Shown: positions 12,801-22,841 of the stretch, piece by piece | How positions within the stretch are numbered: the stretch's first letter is position 1 | Layout of the letters: every line of letters starts with the position of its first letter | Origin: Ditylenchus dipsaci | Taxonomy: Eukaryota > Nematoda > Chromadorea > Rhabditida > Anguinidae | DNA length: 64,000 bases | Direction: 5' to 3' | Assembly: GCA_004194705.1 (NCBI GenBank) | Contig: SADC01000021.1 | Coordinates: 372,001-436,000 of the forward strand | Translations under genes and position numbers: made by a program | Notes under the pieces: model-generated | Database searches by the model: none | What the model was told of the DNA's origin: nothing | What the model saw: only the letters and a program-made list of their open reading frames with translations

Positions 12801-14391
12801 TTTCCATACACAAAATTTTTAGCCAGAATCTTAACTACTAAATAAAATGTTTTTATGGAGATATTTTTTCCACGAAATATTTCTCTACAAATATTTTCAT
12901 ATAAATGATAACTGAATTATTTTTTAATTCAGATTCAGTAAATAATTTCCCATTTTTTGTCTCGAATCACCAAAATAGCTTTGGAAATAGGCTTGGGAAA
13001 ATTCCCACCACCTTAAGATCAAGTACTTCAAGCATGCCATTAGCTTTTTTTAATTTTCAGCACACGTTTGGTTTGGTTTTTTTCCATTATCAGGAGTAGA
13101 AAAAAATTCAAATTCGTATATTTAATTATTTTTAAGCAAGGGTTCTAGTCAGGCAAAATTTTGAAAAAAGTATAATTGGCCGAAAAAGTACAATTTGGTC
13201 ATTTTTCGTCAAAAAGTGCCATTTTATCCAGTGCTTATTGATTTTTGAGCACCAAAAAAAAGATTTTGACTAAAAACTTCAAAAATAAAAAAGATTTTGG
13301 GTCCCGAAAAAAGTGCAAATCTTTTTAAAAAGTACAGTTACTAGTGGACTATCCGGTGCCATTTTTGCCTTGGTCCACCGTGTTGATTTTTTGCATATTT
13401 TGCCTCGGTCCTCCTGCTGATTTTTAATGTTATTTTAGTGAGATTATGGTGATTAAGTTGATCATGCAAACCATAATCATCTTAATCACCACAATCTTGA
13501 TATTGCTAAACTGTAGCCATCAAACATTCCGTTTCATATAGCTCGTCAGTTATCTTGTACATGTCGTATTGGCGTAAATAAAAATATTAATATGCCGAAA
13601 CGAGAAGTATAGTTTGCTATCGATTTAGTGGGGGTTTAGCAAGTCGGTTTAGTGGGGGGTTCAACTATCGATTTAGTACTTCGACACGGAAACTCCGGGT
13701 AACATCCAAAATTCAAATATTGGGTTGGCGCATAATTAGCGATCGTTTTTTTAAACTAATGTTCAAGCATAAAAATTATTTTAAAAATAATTCTTAACAC
13801 ACTTTTTTGTAGCTCTGTTATTCCTCTTCAAAATTTGCCGTCGATTTTTTCGGATTACTTCACCAAAGTCGGCATTTGAATCCAAACACTTCCGAAGCCA
13901 TTTTGAATAGTTGACACGTATTTTCATCACTTTAACTAGTCAAAATTTTAATTCAGGATCTAGCGTTTTAACAAACAACTTGATGCTATCTTGTAGGACC
14001 GTTGAAGAGCTACTAGCAAATTTTGAAGAGGAATAACAGAGCTACAAAATAGTATATTGAGAATTATTTTTTAAAATAATTTTATGCTTGAACATTGCTT
14101 TGAAAAAACGGTCGTTAATTATGCACCAACCCAATATAATAAATGGATTTCTACCTGTAGAATCCACTGCTATCCAGTCGGTTGGATCAACCTGCAAATG
14201 TAAATTTATCGAAAATCTAAGAATAAGATAAAAACTGACCATTCTAGTGGATTCATGCCTAATTGCTGTGGTCAGTGCACTATCGGAATTGGACGGCAAG
14301 TAATCAATATATGGGGCTCCTCCATAGCAGCACAAGATTAACAGGTGCTGTAGGCTTTCCATCTGCCCACAGCTATAATCTCTAGCAAATG
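3840..14391 (-). CDS. Single-pass membrane protein with EGF-type motif and PPxY tail
   Basis: Seven exons join in frame with canonical GT-AG sites: about 14240-14391, 14155-14191, 12568-12627, 12355-12472, 9391-9667, 4339-4488 and 3840-4040. All phases agree, with no frame break. The first visible exon ends a hydrophobic stretch (AILIIAPAF), perhaps a signal peptide begun in an unseen upstream exon. The ectodomain has several N-glycosylation sequons (NST, NLT) and, across the 12355/9667 junction, CRCPKGRAGRSCEL, which matches the C-terminal half of an EGF-like domain. A transmembrane helix (IYLVLFLLFMVAMAGVF) follows in exon 9391-9667. The cytosolic tail has a cysteine cluster (CLCDCF) directly after the helix and a proline-rich end with PPPSY, a PPxY WW-domain ligand. 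About 330 residues are visible. I do not recognise the family; it fits a type I receptor or ligand. The 48-nt intron 14192-14239 is of nematode size. Intron 12628-14154 hosts a mariner-type MITE. Confidence 0.7.
5818..7079. mobile_element. TA-flanked long-TIR foldback element (mariner-like MITE)
   Basis: The termini ACGGGTGGTCAAAAA and TTTTTGACCACCCGT are inverted and flanked by TA on both sides (5816-5817 and 7080-7081). The inversion continues inward through much of the 1.26 kb: the segment around 6220-6370 (AACCGTTTGAACTGTACGAT) is mirrored at about 6590-6750. No transposase frame survives; the short open frames are mirror images of each other. The TA duplication and terminus fit a Tc1/mariner-type non-autonomous element. 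It lies in the 4.9-kb intron of the EGF-motif membrane protein gene. Confidence 0.7.
8309..8555. mobile_element. TACCGTA-terminated MITE (247 bp)
   Basis: The ends TACCGTAAAAACTCTATTAA and TTAATAGAGTTTTTACGGTA are perfect inverted repeats. Inner arms, including ATTCAAAATCGTGTTTTTG and its mirror, also pair. The outermost TA pairs may be the target duplication. It is a member of the TACCGTA family also seen at 11060-12160, 16064-17126, 29082-29333 and 48064-49528. Confidence 0.7.
8891..9337. mobile_element. Pogo-like MITE, terminus CAGTCGACTCTCTATATAAC
   Basis: CAGTCGACTCTCTATATAAC at 8891 is mirrored by a sequence ending AGAGAGTCGACTG at 9337, both flanked by TA. The inner arms contain AAAACCCCATATAACATAAC and its partner. 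CAGT-starting termini with a TA duplication are typical of pogo/Tigger-type elements. It is related to 15962-16063 and 59213-59637. Confidence 0.7.
10314..10893. mobile_element. TTAA-flanked MITE with a second inverted repeat nested inside
   Basis: The outer arms GGGGTCATGCTCGCCG and CGGCGACGAGCATGCCCAT are inverted and bounded by TTAA on each side, a piggyBac-type target. Inside, about 10446-10707, is an independent inverted pair containing GTCAATTAACCTTGAC and TTGGGGACCAAGGCAT. This looks like one palindromic element inserted into another. Confidence 0.6.
11060..12160. mobile_element. TACCGTA-type element carrying a Foldback-like insertion
   Basis: The outer arms start CACCGTATTCTCTCTAATAG and end CTATTAGAGAGAAGACGGTA, and both halves carry the ATCGTGTTTxxGGCATTxxGT block also seen in the 8309-8555 element. 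The Foldback-like element at 11221-12089 interrupts the middle. The long minus-strand open frame here is only translated repeat. Confidence 0.6.
11221..12089. mobile_element. Foldback-like element with tandem-repeat arms
   Basis: The ends read TTTTTAAAAGGATGGTAC and a mirror TATTATCCTTTTTAAAAA. Each arm is a run of about 20-nt units of the form TTACCGCAAAATACTTTTTT (five to seven on the left, mirrored on the right), followed by an inner core containing GGAATGCCCAGAAGCCGCTG, GGGTTTACTAAAG and CGATTGAGCGGATCAGATTT. The tip at about 11590-11760 is itself a palindrome built from TTAACCATTCTTAACC and AAGGTTGAGAATGGTT. The core recurs at about 31960-32610 and in 56144-58472. Confidence 0.65.
13150..13340. 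repeat. Dispersed repeat, family 'CATTTTATCCAGTG'
   Basis: A block with TTTTATCCAGTGCTTATTG and AAAAAAGATTTTGACTAAA recurs at about 37290-37500 and 58625-58740, and in reverse at about 18650-18800. At 37290-37500 the copy is bounded by an inverted GGGCTCCGAAT / ATTCGGAGCCC pair. It is non-coding and of unknown class. Confidence 0.45.
13720..14134. mobile_element. Mariner-type MITE, terminus TTGGGTTGG
   Basis: The ends TTGGGTTGGCGCATAATTA and TAATTATGCACCAACCCAA are inverted and flanked by TA. The inner arms with GCTCTGTTATTCCTCTTCAA and its mirror also pair. TTGGGTTG-type ends with a TA duplication are typical of mariner elements. It sits about 20 bases downstream of the 14155-14191 exon, inside that gene's intron. 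Confidence 0.75.
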
Positions 14392-15961
14392 CTGGGGCAA
14401 TAATTAAAATGGCGCACTTTTAATTTGCTAAAAGGATGGCGAAAATTATTAGCATTTAATCTCCTGACCAAACAATGCATCTCAAACTTCCGCGAAAAAA
14501 AGAAGTTGAAATGGCTAATTAAATATCAAAGATCGAGTTTTTTTCTAGCTTATTTTAGCTAGATGTCACACTCAAGTGTCAGAGTGGCACTTGGTTTTAT
14601 AACTGGCAATTAACCTGCTAATGACTGTAAAAAATTCTGTTAAATTATTGCTAAAAGTTTTACTATTCCTCGAAAGAGAAGTTTTGTAAGTCTGTTTTAA
14701 ACGGTCAAAACTTTAGATTTGGAGCATAGACGATGAGACCAAATTCTGATACCGCAACATGTTCAGCATGGTCGATTTGCAACCCTTCTTCGAATTCAAA
14801 CTTGCTAGCACATTCCTTTTGAGACAACAAGCATTCGAAAAATTTAATATTGAATTTAAAGAGGATTTTTTTTGCAAATATTGAAACAAAGTCTTTGCCC
14901 GAACTTGCTTTTTGTCAAAATAAATTTTCTGTAGAATCCTCCCCAACCCCATGTCGGTTTAGACGAGTACCGTTATAGCTGTAGGTATAGACGAAAAAGG
15001 ATATCATCGACTCTAAATATTCTTAGGATATTTTTTTTCTATTTTTTTCAAATTCGCAGTCAAGGAAATATTGTGGGCAAATGATCTTGACCCCAATTAC
15101 ACTTGAAGCCTATCACACACCTCCCCAAAAAGGACAAACGGTACATATTTAAAAGTCATTATAAAAATAAGCATCAAATTATGATTCCCATTAATTCAAT
15201 TCCCAGTGGATTTGAGCGAGATCTTAGATTATTAGTTGCATAATGCTGTTGGGAATGCTCCAGAGTATGTTATTTGTGCTGGGTAACACCACAAATGTCG
15301 AACCCTTGAAGACTTCTTGCTACATAATTTTGGGTCCGGATTAGTTTCTATTTCTCAAAACCTTTCATAAACTTTTTGAGGCACTCTAAAAAATTTACAA
15401 TTTTTCCGTGGATATAAACCCAGTTTTAGGAACGGCAGTCATTAGAACTAGTGTGGTGATTTAGCTTGCAGGCTTACTAGCCGCCAATCCATAATTAGAA
15501 TTGTAAACAAGTATAGCCTGAAAATGAAAACAAACCAAACAAGCTTGTACTAATAATAATAAAAAGACCATTCATCTACTTTACAACATAAGACTCTTAT
15601 AGGAACGAAAATGTTTGAACAGAATTGGCACAACAATTTCAAAAAAATTAAACAATAAAATATTTTGAAGAAAGCAGATGTTAAGCCCAGAGCAAAAGAG
15701 AAGTGCCGAACAAAGTAGTGGAACTTCAAAAGACAATAAAAACTTTAAAAACGCATTATTTCTATTTTGCTTGACAATTCCATTGGGATTTGAGCAGAGT
15801 CACGGAATGTTTTTGCTATATTGCTACTTTTACTTTTAGAAATTTTAGTGAAAATTTGTTAAAAAGGTTCATTAAGCTCCTATTTTAAACAAAAATATAG
15901 TTTTTTTTCATTTTAGCTTTTTTATTTTTATTTTTTAGTTTTATTTAGTTCCGCTTATATA
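14392..15961. other. Unassigned stretch upstream of the membrane-protein gene
   Basis: An upstream exon carrying the start codon of the 3840-14391 gene is expected here or further right but was not identified. Open frames on both strands show no recognisable domain. Confidence 0.4.
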
Positions 15962-16063
15962 CAGTCAAACCTCGATAATCCGCCACCCCATGGGACCGAT
16001 CCGAGGGTGGCGGATTATCGAGGTGGCGGTTTAGCGGGGTGGCGGATTATCGAGGTTTGACTG
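15962..16063. mobile_element. Short pogo-like MITE (102 bp)
   Basis: CAGTCAAACCTCGATAATCC and GGATTATCGAGGTTTGACTG form a near-perfect hairpin flanked by TA. The CAGTxxAACCTCGATAA end is typical of pogo/Tigger-type termini. The element directly abuts the TACCGTA element at 16064. Confidence 0.75.
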
Positions 16064-17126
16064 TACCGTAAATGTTCTAATAGAGCTCCTGGGGGCTTTA
16101 TTTTTCAATCAGCCTCTAGAGGGGGCTCTATCAGGAAGGGGGCTCTATTGGAGAGGGGGCTTTATTTTTCAACCCTCCACGTAACGAATTTTTTTGCCAT
16201 AAAATTTAAATAATCTACATTTTATGTTCAAAATTTTTGACGACAATTAAAAAGTTAACAATTAAAAACTATTTCTAAAGATCAATATCGAGAGACTCAT
16301 CACTAATGAAGCTATGTTTTCGTCCTGATTCGATTTTGGATCTTATTGCCGAATCCCGTCCTTTCTCGCCTTGGTCTCCCCTGTTGTTAAACAAGCACTA
16401 CATTATCTGCCATAAGACTAAAGTTGTACAGTTTACTAAATAACATTTATTCTTTGTGTTAAATCAGGACAAAACTTTTTTTGACAAATTTTGGTTTTGT
16501 CTAATTAGCTTTGAATCTTTTAAGTTTTTTTCAAAGTGATAACATCATCGGGCAGATCAGTGATCATAGTTTTTGGTGAAATACCATTAATTGGATTATC
16601 TTATTAAAATGTGAAACAATGTGGTCAAAACAGAAAAGTAATTGGAGTAATACTGTTATCTGTTCATGTTGAATTTTCAAAAGATATTACAATAAATGAT
16701 ACCTCATTATCACTTTGAAAAATTAATCCAAAAAATTAGAAGTTAATAAGACAAAAACAAAATCAGACCAATAAAAAGTCTTTTTTGCCCTAAAAAAGCT
16801 TTTTCCGTTATATCAGTCCAACGCGATGCAATGTGGCCCATGCGAAAAAATGAATATGAGATTATTTTTCAACCACATGGTTGAAATTTCATGTTTAGAT
16901 TTGTTATCGTTCGAAAAAGTTTTTAATAAACGAAAGAAAGCCAAGAAAAACAAATGATTTAATCGAAAAAAAAACAGTGGTGGCTAAGGCGAAAAATGAA
17001 CCAGATTTGGCATTTTGGCCAATTTTGGCTGAGAGGGGGTTTTATTTTTCACTCAATCTCTAGAGGGGGCTCTATTAGGAAGGGGGCTCTATTGGAGAGG
17101 TGGGCTCTATTAGAACATTTACGGTA
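16064..17126. mobile_element. TACCGTA-terminated palindromic element (1.06 kb)
   Basis: The ends TACCGTAAATGTTCTAATAG and CTATTAGAACATTTACGGTA are inverted. Near both ends the units GAGGGGGCTCTATTAGGAAG and GGGGGCTTTATTTTTCA appear in the same orientation, so they are subterminal direct repeats. The central part (about 16480-16780) is again palindromic around TTGGTTTTGTCTAATTAG. No protein is encoded. Confidence 0.65.
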
Positions 17127-20100
17127 TGCTTTTTTATTCTAAATATAAATCACAGCCACTGTATAATGCTAAAAATTCTAGGGTGTTCTTTATGTTTTAT
17201 AACTCAAAATGCGTAAATTTTAGCCACTACCTAGAATTAGTTGGAAATTTGGCTGTCATCAAAAACAACATTTTTTTGGCATATAGTCATTCCCCAAAAA
17301 TGTCAGAAGTTTTTAAGAAGTCTCAAGCTACCATAAATGGCTACTGTAAATGCTCTAATAAGCCGAGTCCTCGAAAATGACAGAATCCACATTATATGTA
17401 TTTTTTGGAATTATATTTTATTGTCAACCCGGTAAAAATTTTCAAAAAAAAGCAACCCAAGAGTAAATTAGCAACATCAGTATATCAGAATTGCTAAATT
17501 TCTTTAAAAATTGCCCTTCAAATTGCAAAAAACAAGACATTCGAATAAAGAGTGACTTGTTTTTTGCTGTATCTCATTTCTGAATTCATTCATTAAATAA
17601 ATTATAGAATTATGTTATTGATGCTCCCAGTCTAACTTTTAGTTCCGCGCAAGTTTTGTTTAGTTCCTTTAGTTTCGTTAGCACCGAAACACTAATTTGA
17701 CATTTAAAGAACCATGTTCGATACATTTTCTCACTTTTAAGGAGTCTGCCTATCACAGCATTTACCATAAACTGCGATAGTATCGCCAAAAAATTCGCGG
17801 ACACACTAAGAGTTCCAGTGTGGAGTGATTTAAAGCGGGATTTAACTGTACAACTATACTTAGCTAATTACAATAACAACAGGCAAAACAACATTCTAAA
17901 TAAAGTCTTGACTAGTATAATAAACAAGTGTGAATTGCACAAAGTCACGCAATTTTCATGAAGCAAGTTTGGGGCACTATAGCCAGCTACCAAGCAAGCA
18001 AAAAAACAGCAAGAAAGGCGTCAACAATGGAGATTAGGCAAGGAGCCCACAAATGTAGGGTGGACAGCGTTGTGGGAAATCAGATAAGGCAGCTCCTTGA
18101 ATGCAAATATATATGGGAAAACCAGGCAAAAAGGTTGTTTACTTCACACTTGATGAGAAAAAAACAATTATTTTGTGGGCCGCAGAATGAAATATTGTGT
18201 TGGAGACGAATATAGCTAGCAAGCAATCAATTGATTGATTTATACACACATGGAGCACCTGACTTCTAACCCATGCCAGCAAAAAGAGAATGCTTTTTTG
18301 TAAGCACAAGGGATAGTTAACATTGAAATTTTTTGTAACGGATTTTGGACGACTACAAACTCGCAACATTTCATTATATAAATTTCTAAACTTTGATTGA
18401 AAATCAGCAAATTTCATAGAAAAAGATTGCTGTGAAGCCACTTTTTAAAGAACTAACTCACTTATAATTTAAAACTCAAGCAGATAGTGACGCGCACAAT
18501 TTTTCTCAGTAAAAAATAAGCAAATTGTCATGTGAGAGTATATTTACACGTCATGCTTTAGATTTAAAAATTTTTCGTCTTTTAAATGTTAAATTAGAGA
18601 AGTAACTTTTAATATTTATTCTGATTATGCTCCTTCCTCTGATCAGATTCTAAAAAATCTTTAAACCAGTTTTAAAAGCAGAGAATCGATCTGTCTTTTT
18701 GAAAATATTTGTGTTTTTTCGAACCCCAAATCTTTTCGATTTTTTAAATTTTAGTCAAAAAGTTTTTCGCGTCGAAATGACAATAAGTACTGGATAAAAA
18801 AGGCTTTTCCTTCAAAAATAGCCAAAATGTTCTTTTTACAAAAATTTGATGTAGATACACTGCTGAAAAGGCAAATAAATAGTCTTAAGGTTTTTCCTTG
18901 CTTCTTAGTTGTATTATAGCTAATTTTAATTTTTCTTACTATTTTTGCTTAAAAATGCTATTTTCGTTCTTACCTTTTTTCGGAGTGCTTTTTAAAATAA
19001 TTAAAAAATTAATAAATAATTAAAGGAGGCGCTAGGGGCTTGGTTGGTTAGAGATGCGCGCACCCATGTACCTGCGACATGAATCCGAGAAACACTCTTT
19101 ATCATAAAATGCATACATATTCTCTTTTTGCCTAGCTCCTGTGACCTAAACGAAGTAAAATACACTGAAAGTGGTTCACCCTGGTCCCCCAAGGCAAAAA
19201 GTCAAGTTTTGGTCAGCATTGTTTTTTTGTCTGAAACGTGCATTCTCACTTATATTTTGGCTATTTATCGTTTGCAGTGCCAAAAATATGCTCAGAATTC
19301 GAAAAAACGAGGTTACGGCTCCTGTTAAGTAGTGTGCCAATGCCATGATTGAGACCTAGTACCAATGCTTCGGGTATCGGACAAACAAATTAGCTGGGGG
19401 AATAGGGCAATAGGACTTCGGAAAAAAAACATTTACGGGAAATTATAATAAAAAGCTATTTTATTTTGAAATGAAAACATCCTGTCTAACTGGCCATACA
19501 CCTTTTTCTAATGTGCCAGTTGAAGCTATAAACATCGAAAAAGTTGAATGAAGTGAATGTATGACCAACTAACAAAACTATGATTTACATATTAAATGGC
19601 CAAAGACATCTTCATTAAGCATTCAGCACACTTGGCGCACTTATATCCCAACTTTATGTTTTGCTTTTTATTTCCAACAAATAAAAAAACAACAACCAAA
19701 AAACACATGGAAATGACAGGCGGCTAAAAAAACAACAAAAAGTGATATTACAAAGAGTTACAAAGATTGCTGGTCTTTGGAAGTTTTTGCAGAAAATAGA
19801 TTGCTCTTTTTTCTCCTTGCTTGCAGCTATTGTTAGCTCTTGGTTTTAATAACCGGGCCAGAAAATAGCAACACTAACGCTATTTTTCAATTTTTTTAAC
19901 CCACCAATTTTTGATGGTCGTATGGATGGCTAGAAGAAGGAACATTGGAATTGCTTGAAAATTTGCCAAAAGAAACGGTTTCCCTCTGAAAAAATTTGAA
20001 AAGTAATGACAAAATTCAAAGAAAAATTGGTTCAGAAAAACTTGGCTGAGTAACAAACATGTGCATGGCGCTTATATTGTCAATATTTTTATAATGGACA

Positions 20101-20240
20101 CGAAAAATTGCAAAAAATGGCTAAATGAAGCTAAGCGTAAGCTAAAAATGTAGTTCTGATGAAAAACTGAAAAAAATTCCGAAAAGTCAGGTTTTAATAC
20201 GGCATCCACAATGACGCGGAAAGGGATTGTGCCGGATGTT
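17127..20240. other. AT-rich stretch without a recognised gene
   Basis: Several short open frames were read on both strands and none has a recognisable motif or convincing splice-site pair. A reverse copy of the CATTTTATCCAGTG repeat lies at about 18650-18800, and a fragment of the CATACCTTAG palindromic family at about 19030-19110. Confidence 0.4.
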
Positions 20241-20462
20241 CTATGACTTTTCTCTTGTTGCAGCTACCTTTGGCTTGTTGGACACCCATAAGCTGGCGCA
20301 TCCAATGATACCATAACTGATAAGGTGTCTCTCGTCGTGGTGAAAAACTAATTCAAACTGCGACTGGGAATTTTTGTTCGCATCGAAAAAGTGACAATCT
20401 CGCTGCCGTATTGAATCCAAAATGATTTTTAAGACTTCAGTATTGACTTCCAAGCCTTTCAT
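20241..20462 (-). CDS. Small hypothetical open frame (73 aa)
   Basis: The frame starts MKGLEVNTEVLKIILDSIRQ and contains FELVFHHDERHLISYG and ASLWVSNKPK. Its composition (mixed charged and hydrophobic residues, few low-complexity runs) is more protein-like than the neighbouring repeat-derived frames. No domain was recognised. A donor-like AAG/GTAGCT occurs after SNKPK, so it could be an exon instead of a complete gene. A plus-strand acceptor-like TTGTTGCAG overlaps its end, which keeps the strand uncertain. Confidence 0.25.
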   Translation of the reverse strand: MKGLEVNTEVLKIILDSIRQRDCHFFDANKNSQSQFELVFHHDERHLISYGIIGCASLWVSNKPKVAATREKS

Positions 20463-21335
20463 AACTTAGTAAAAAAGGCAAAAAACAATAAAGACACAAC
20501 CATAAATCATCCTTCCACAGCATTTTAACTAGCAAAAATGATAAGCTATAGGGCCTGAGGCAAATGATGAATTCAGCATTTGGGCAAGTGGTATTTAAGT
20601 CGTGCTGCTGTAGAAGTGGCACCAGCTTAATGGGTGCCCCCAGCCAACGCACTAATTATGCACATTTATTTGGATGGCTCGGAAATAGAATTACACTTGA
20701 ATGCGAGATAATTTTGCTCTTTTCCTGCCGCCTGCTTGTTTTTGATGCTGCACCCAGCAACTTTTCACCTGTCTGGTTTCTTTATTAAGAGGTGAGTAAG
20801 TCAGCACAAAATTTGATTTCTAGTCGATATTTTTAACAGTTTTGCCCCCATCGATTTCCTACGGAAAGTTGACGACAGTAATTGAGCTACCTGAGAGGAG
20901 TTTAAAAGATTCGATTGAAAATTTACCAATATTTGCTAAACACGGCAAGAAAAATAAAATGCTACCACAAATATCTGTTCAAATTTTTCAAATAAAACTA
21001 AAAAAAATGCTGCAATACTTTAGCGTCACTCTCTAGATAAAAATGAAATTTAATTTGGATACAATTGGACCTCTTCTGGTTTAGGGGGGACGCCCATTTT
21101 TCACTATATACATTTTTCAATTTTTAGGTTGACCAAGTTGATTATGGTGACCAGGGTGACAATAATCACCTTGATCGACATAATACTTATTAAACCATTC
21201 ATATAGGTTATCGATACAACCATGACTGCATAACCAACAAAAATAAATAAAAAATGTATATAGTGAAAAATGCCCCGCCCCAAACCAGAAAAGGTCCAAT
21301 TGAAATTTATTTCGAATACATTTTTTCACCTTTAA

Positions 21336-21562
21336 AGGGGCATGCCGTGCGTTAAGGCGCGAACCAGCAGTTTTTTCGAATTTTTCGAATCGTCCCATTT
21401 TTCCTTCGTTCTGCGTCAAATCTGATATAGATGACCTTATACTGCTTTTAAAAACTAGACAGAAAACTTAAAAAATCTAGACGAGAATGAATGTGAAAAT
21501 TTATCGAGAAAGAAAAGGACTGCTGGTTCGCGCCTTTCTCCCATCAGGCACGATCATGCCCT
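21336..21562. mobile_element. TTAA-flanked MITE, terminus AGGGGCATG
   Basis: AGGGGCATGCCGTGCG at the left is mirrored by CAGGCACGATCATGCCCT at the right, both bordered by TTAA. The inner arms with AAGGCGCGAACCAGCAG and CTGCTGGTTCGCGCCTT pair well. TTAA duplication suggests a piggyBac-type non-autonomous element. Related ends appear near 40025-40070, 51545-51600 and 60020-60065. Confidence 0.65.
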
Positions 21563-21792
21563 TTAACAAGAAAATAGAAATTGCACGGTAAACCACCTAA
21601 ATTATGCATAAAACTTAAAGAAAGTTCAGTCAACCTTAAAAAGTAGCAGTCAATAAACCAAAACAACTGGGGACCGGCCTAAAGGTGTCCTTTTATCGGA
21701 TGCTGATTTATTGAGGGTTGACCGTATTATGAAACATAAAAAATTTGAAAATATGAGGGATTAGATACAGTTTTCTTTTAAAACACTCAGAA

Positions 21793-22841
21793 CTTTTTTT
21801 AAAGGCTAAAATTCATTTGCGCCCTCAAAATGCTCATTTACGCCCTCAAATCAATTATTTACGCCCTCAAATTTGAAAATTGATCAAAATGCTCATTTAC
21901 GCCCTCAAATTGCTCATTTACGCCCTCAAATTTATTATTTACGCCTCAAATCGATCAAATTGGGTGGGAATTCCCTATTTTAGATGGCCATATTTTTAGA
22001 ACTCGAATGTCTGACTGTGTTTAGACTTTCCAAACCGGTATCTTCAGTTTCCCTGAGCCATTCTGTAGGAGAACGCATGAGAAGCTCACTCGAGCGACCC
22101 TGAGAGCCGCAAAAAATTTGCACTATATCGAGGTTCGCACTAAATCGGGGTTCCACTTTCGATACTTTCAAAGACTTTTGACCAAGTCCATCGAACTCGA
22201 GGTCGCACTAAATCGGGGATTGACTGTACCAGAGAGAGAGAGGTAAGTTTCTCAGGCGGAGGTGCACTGGTGATGGTACCTAGGTGAAGTACCTATGTGG
22301 GTACCAAGTGGTCGTCCACTTGGATCAAAATTTTTTTTAACGTTTTTCATGTTCCGAAACCTGTTTTTTGGATTTATTCGGGCATGCTGAAGATGGTTTG
22401 ACGGTGGTAAAATGCCGTGTTCTCAAGTATTTTTTGAGTGTTGTGAAATAATTGATTTTGGTGAAATCAATTATTCACCAAAACTCAAAATATACTCGAG
22501 AACACGGGATTTAACCACTGTCAAACCATCTTCAGCATGGCCGAATTAGTCCAGAAAACAGGTTTTGGAACATGAAAAATGTAAAAATTTTTATGATATA
22601 AGTGGACGATCGGCTGGCTTCGCTGGTTGAGACTAAAAAATTGAATTCCCGCAAAATGTTGGCTAAAATAAGCATTTTGGTCGATTTGAGGGCGTAAAAA
22701 AGAAATTTGAGGGCGTAAATGAGTAATTTGAGGGCGTAAATAAGCATTTTGATCAATTTCAAATTTGAGGGCGTAAATAATTAATTTGAGGGCGTAAATG
22801 AGCATTTTGAGGGCGCAAATCACCTATAGCCTTTTTTAAAG
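21793..22841. mobile_element. Foldback-like element with CGCCCTCAAA tandem arms
   Basis: The left arm has several units of about 20 nt built on TTTACGCCCTCAAA. The right arm carries the mirror TTTGAGGGCGTAAAT units, and the ends AAAAAAGGCTATAGG (right, mirrored) and AAAGGCTAAAA (left) correspond. Inside lie a second palindrome at about 22370-22560 (ATGCTGAAGATGGTTTGAC and mirror) and a segment ending TCGGGGATTGACTGTA that resembles a pogo-like terminus. ATTCCCGCAAAATGTTGGCTAAAA near 22645 is shared with the 11.2-kb element. Confidence 0.6.

Noticed and set aside
21793..22841. CRISPR-like array of CGCCCTCAAA repeats
   Set aside because: Spacers are as short as or shorter than the repeats and are not unique, the array is mirrored in a second arm, and the genome is eukaryotic. 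It is a palindromic element.
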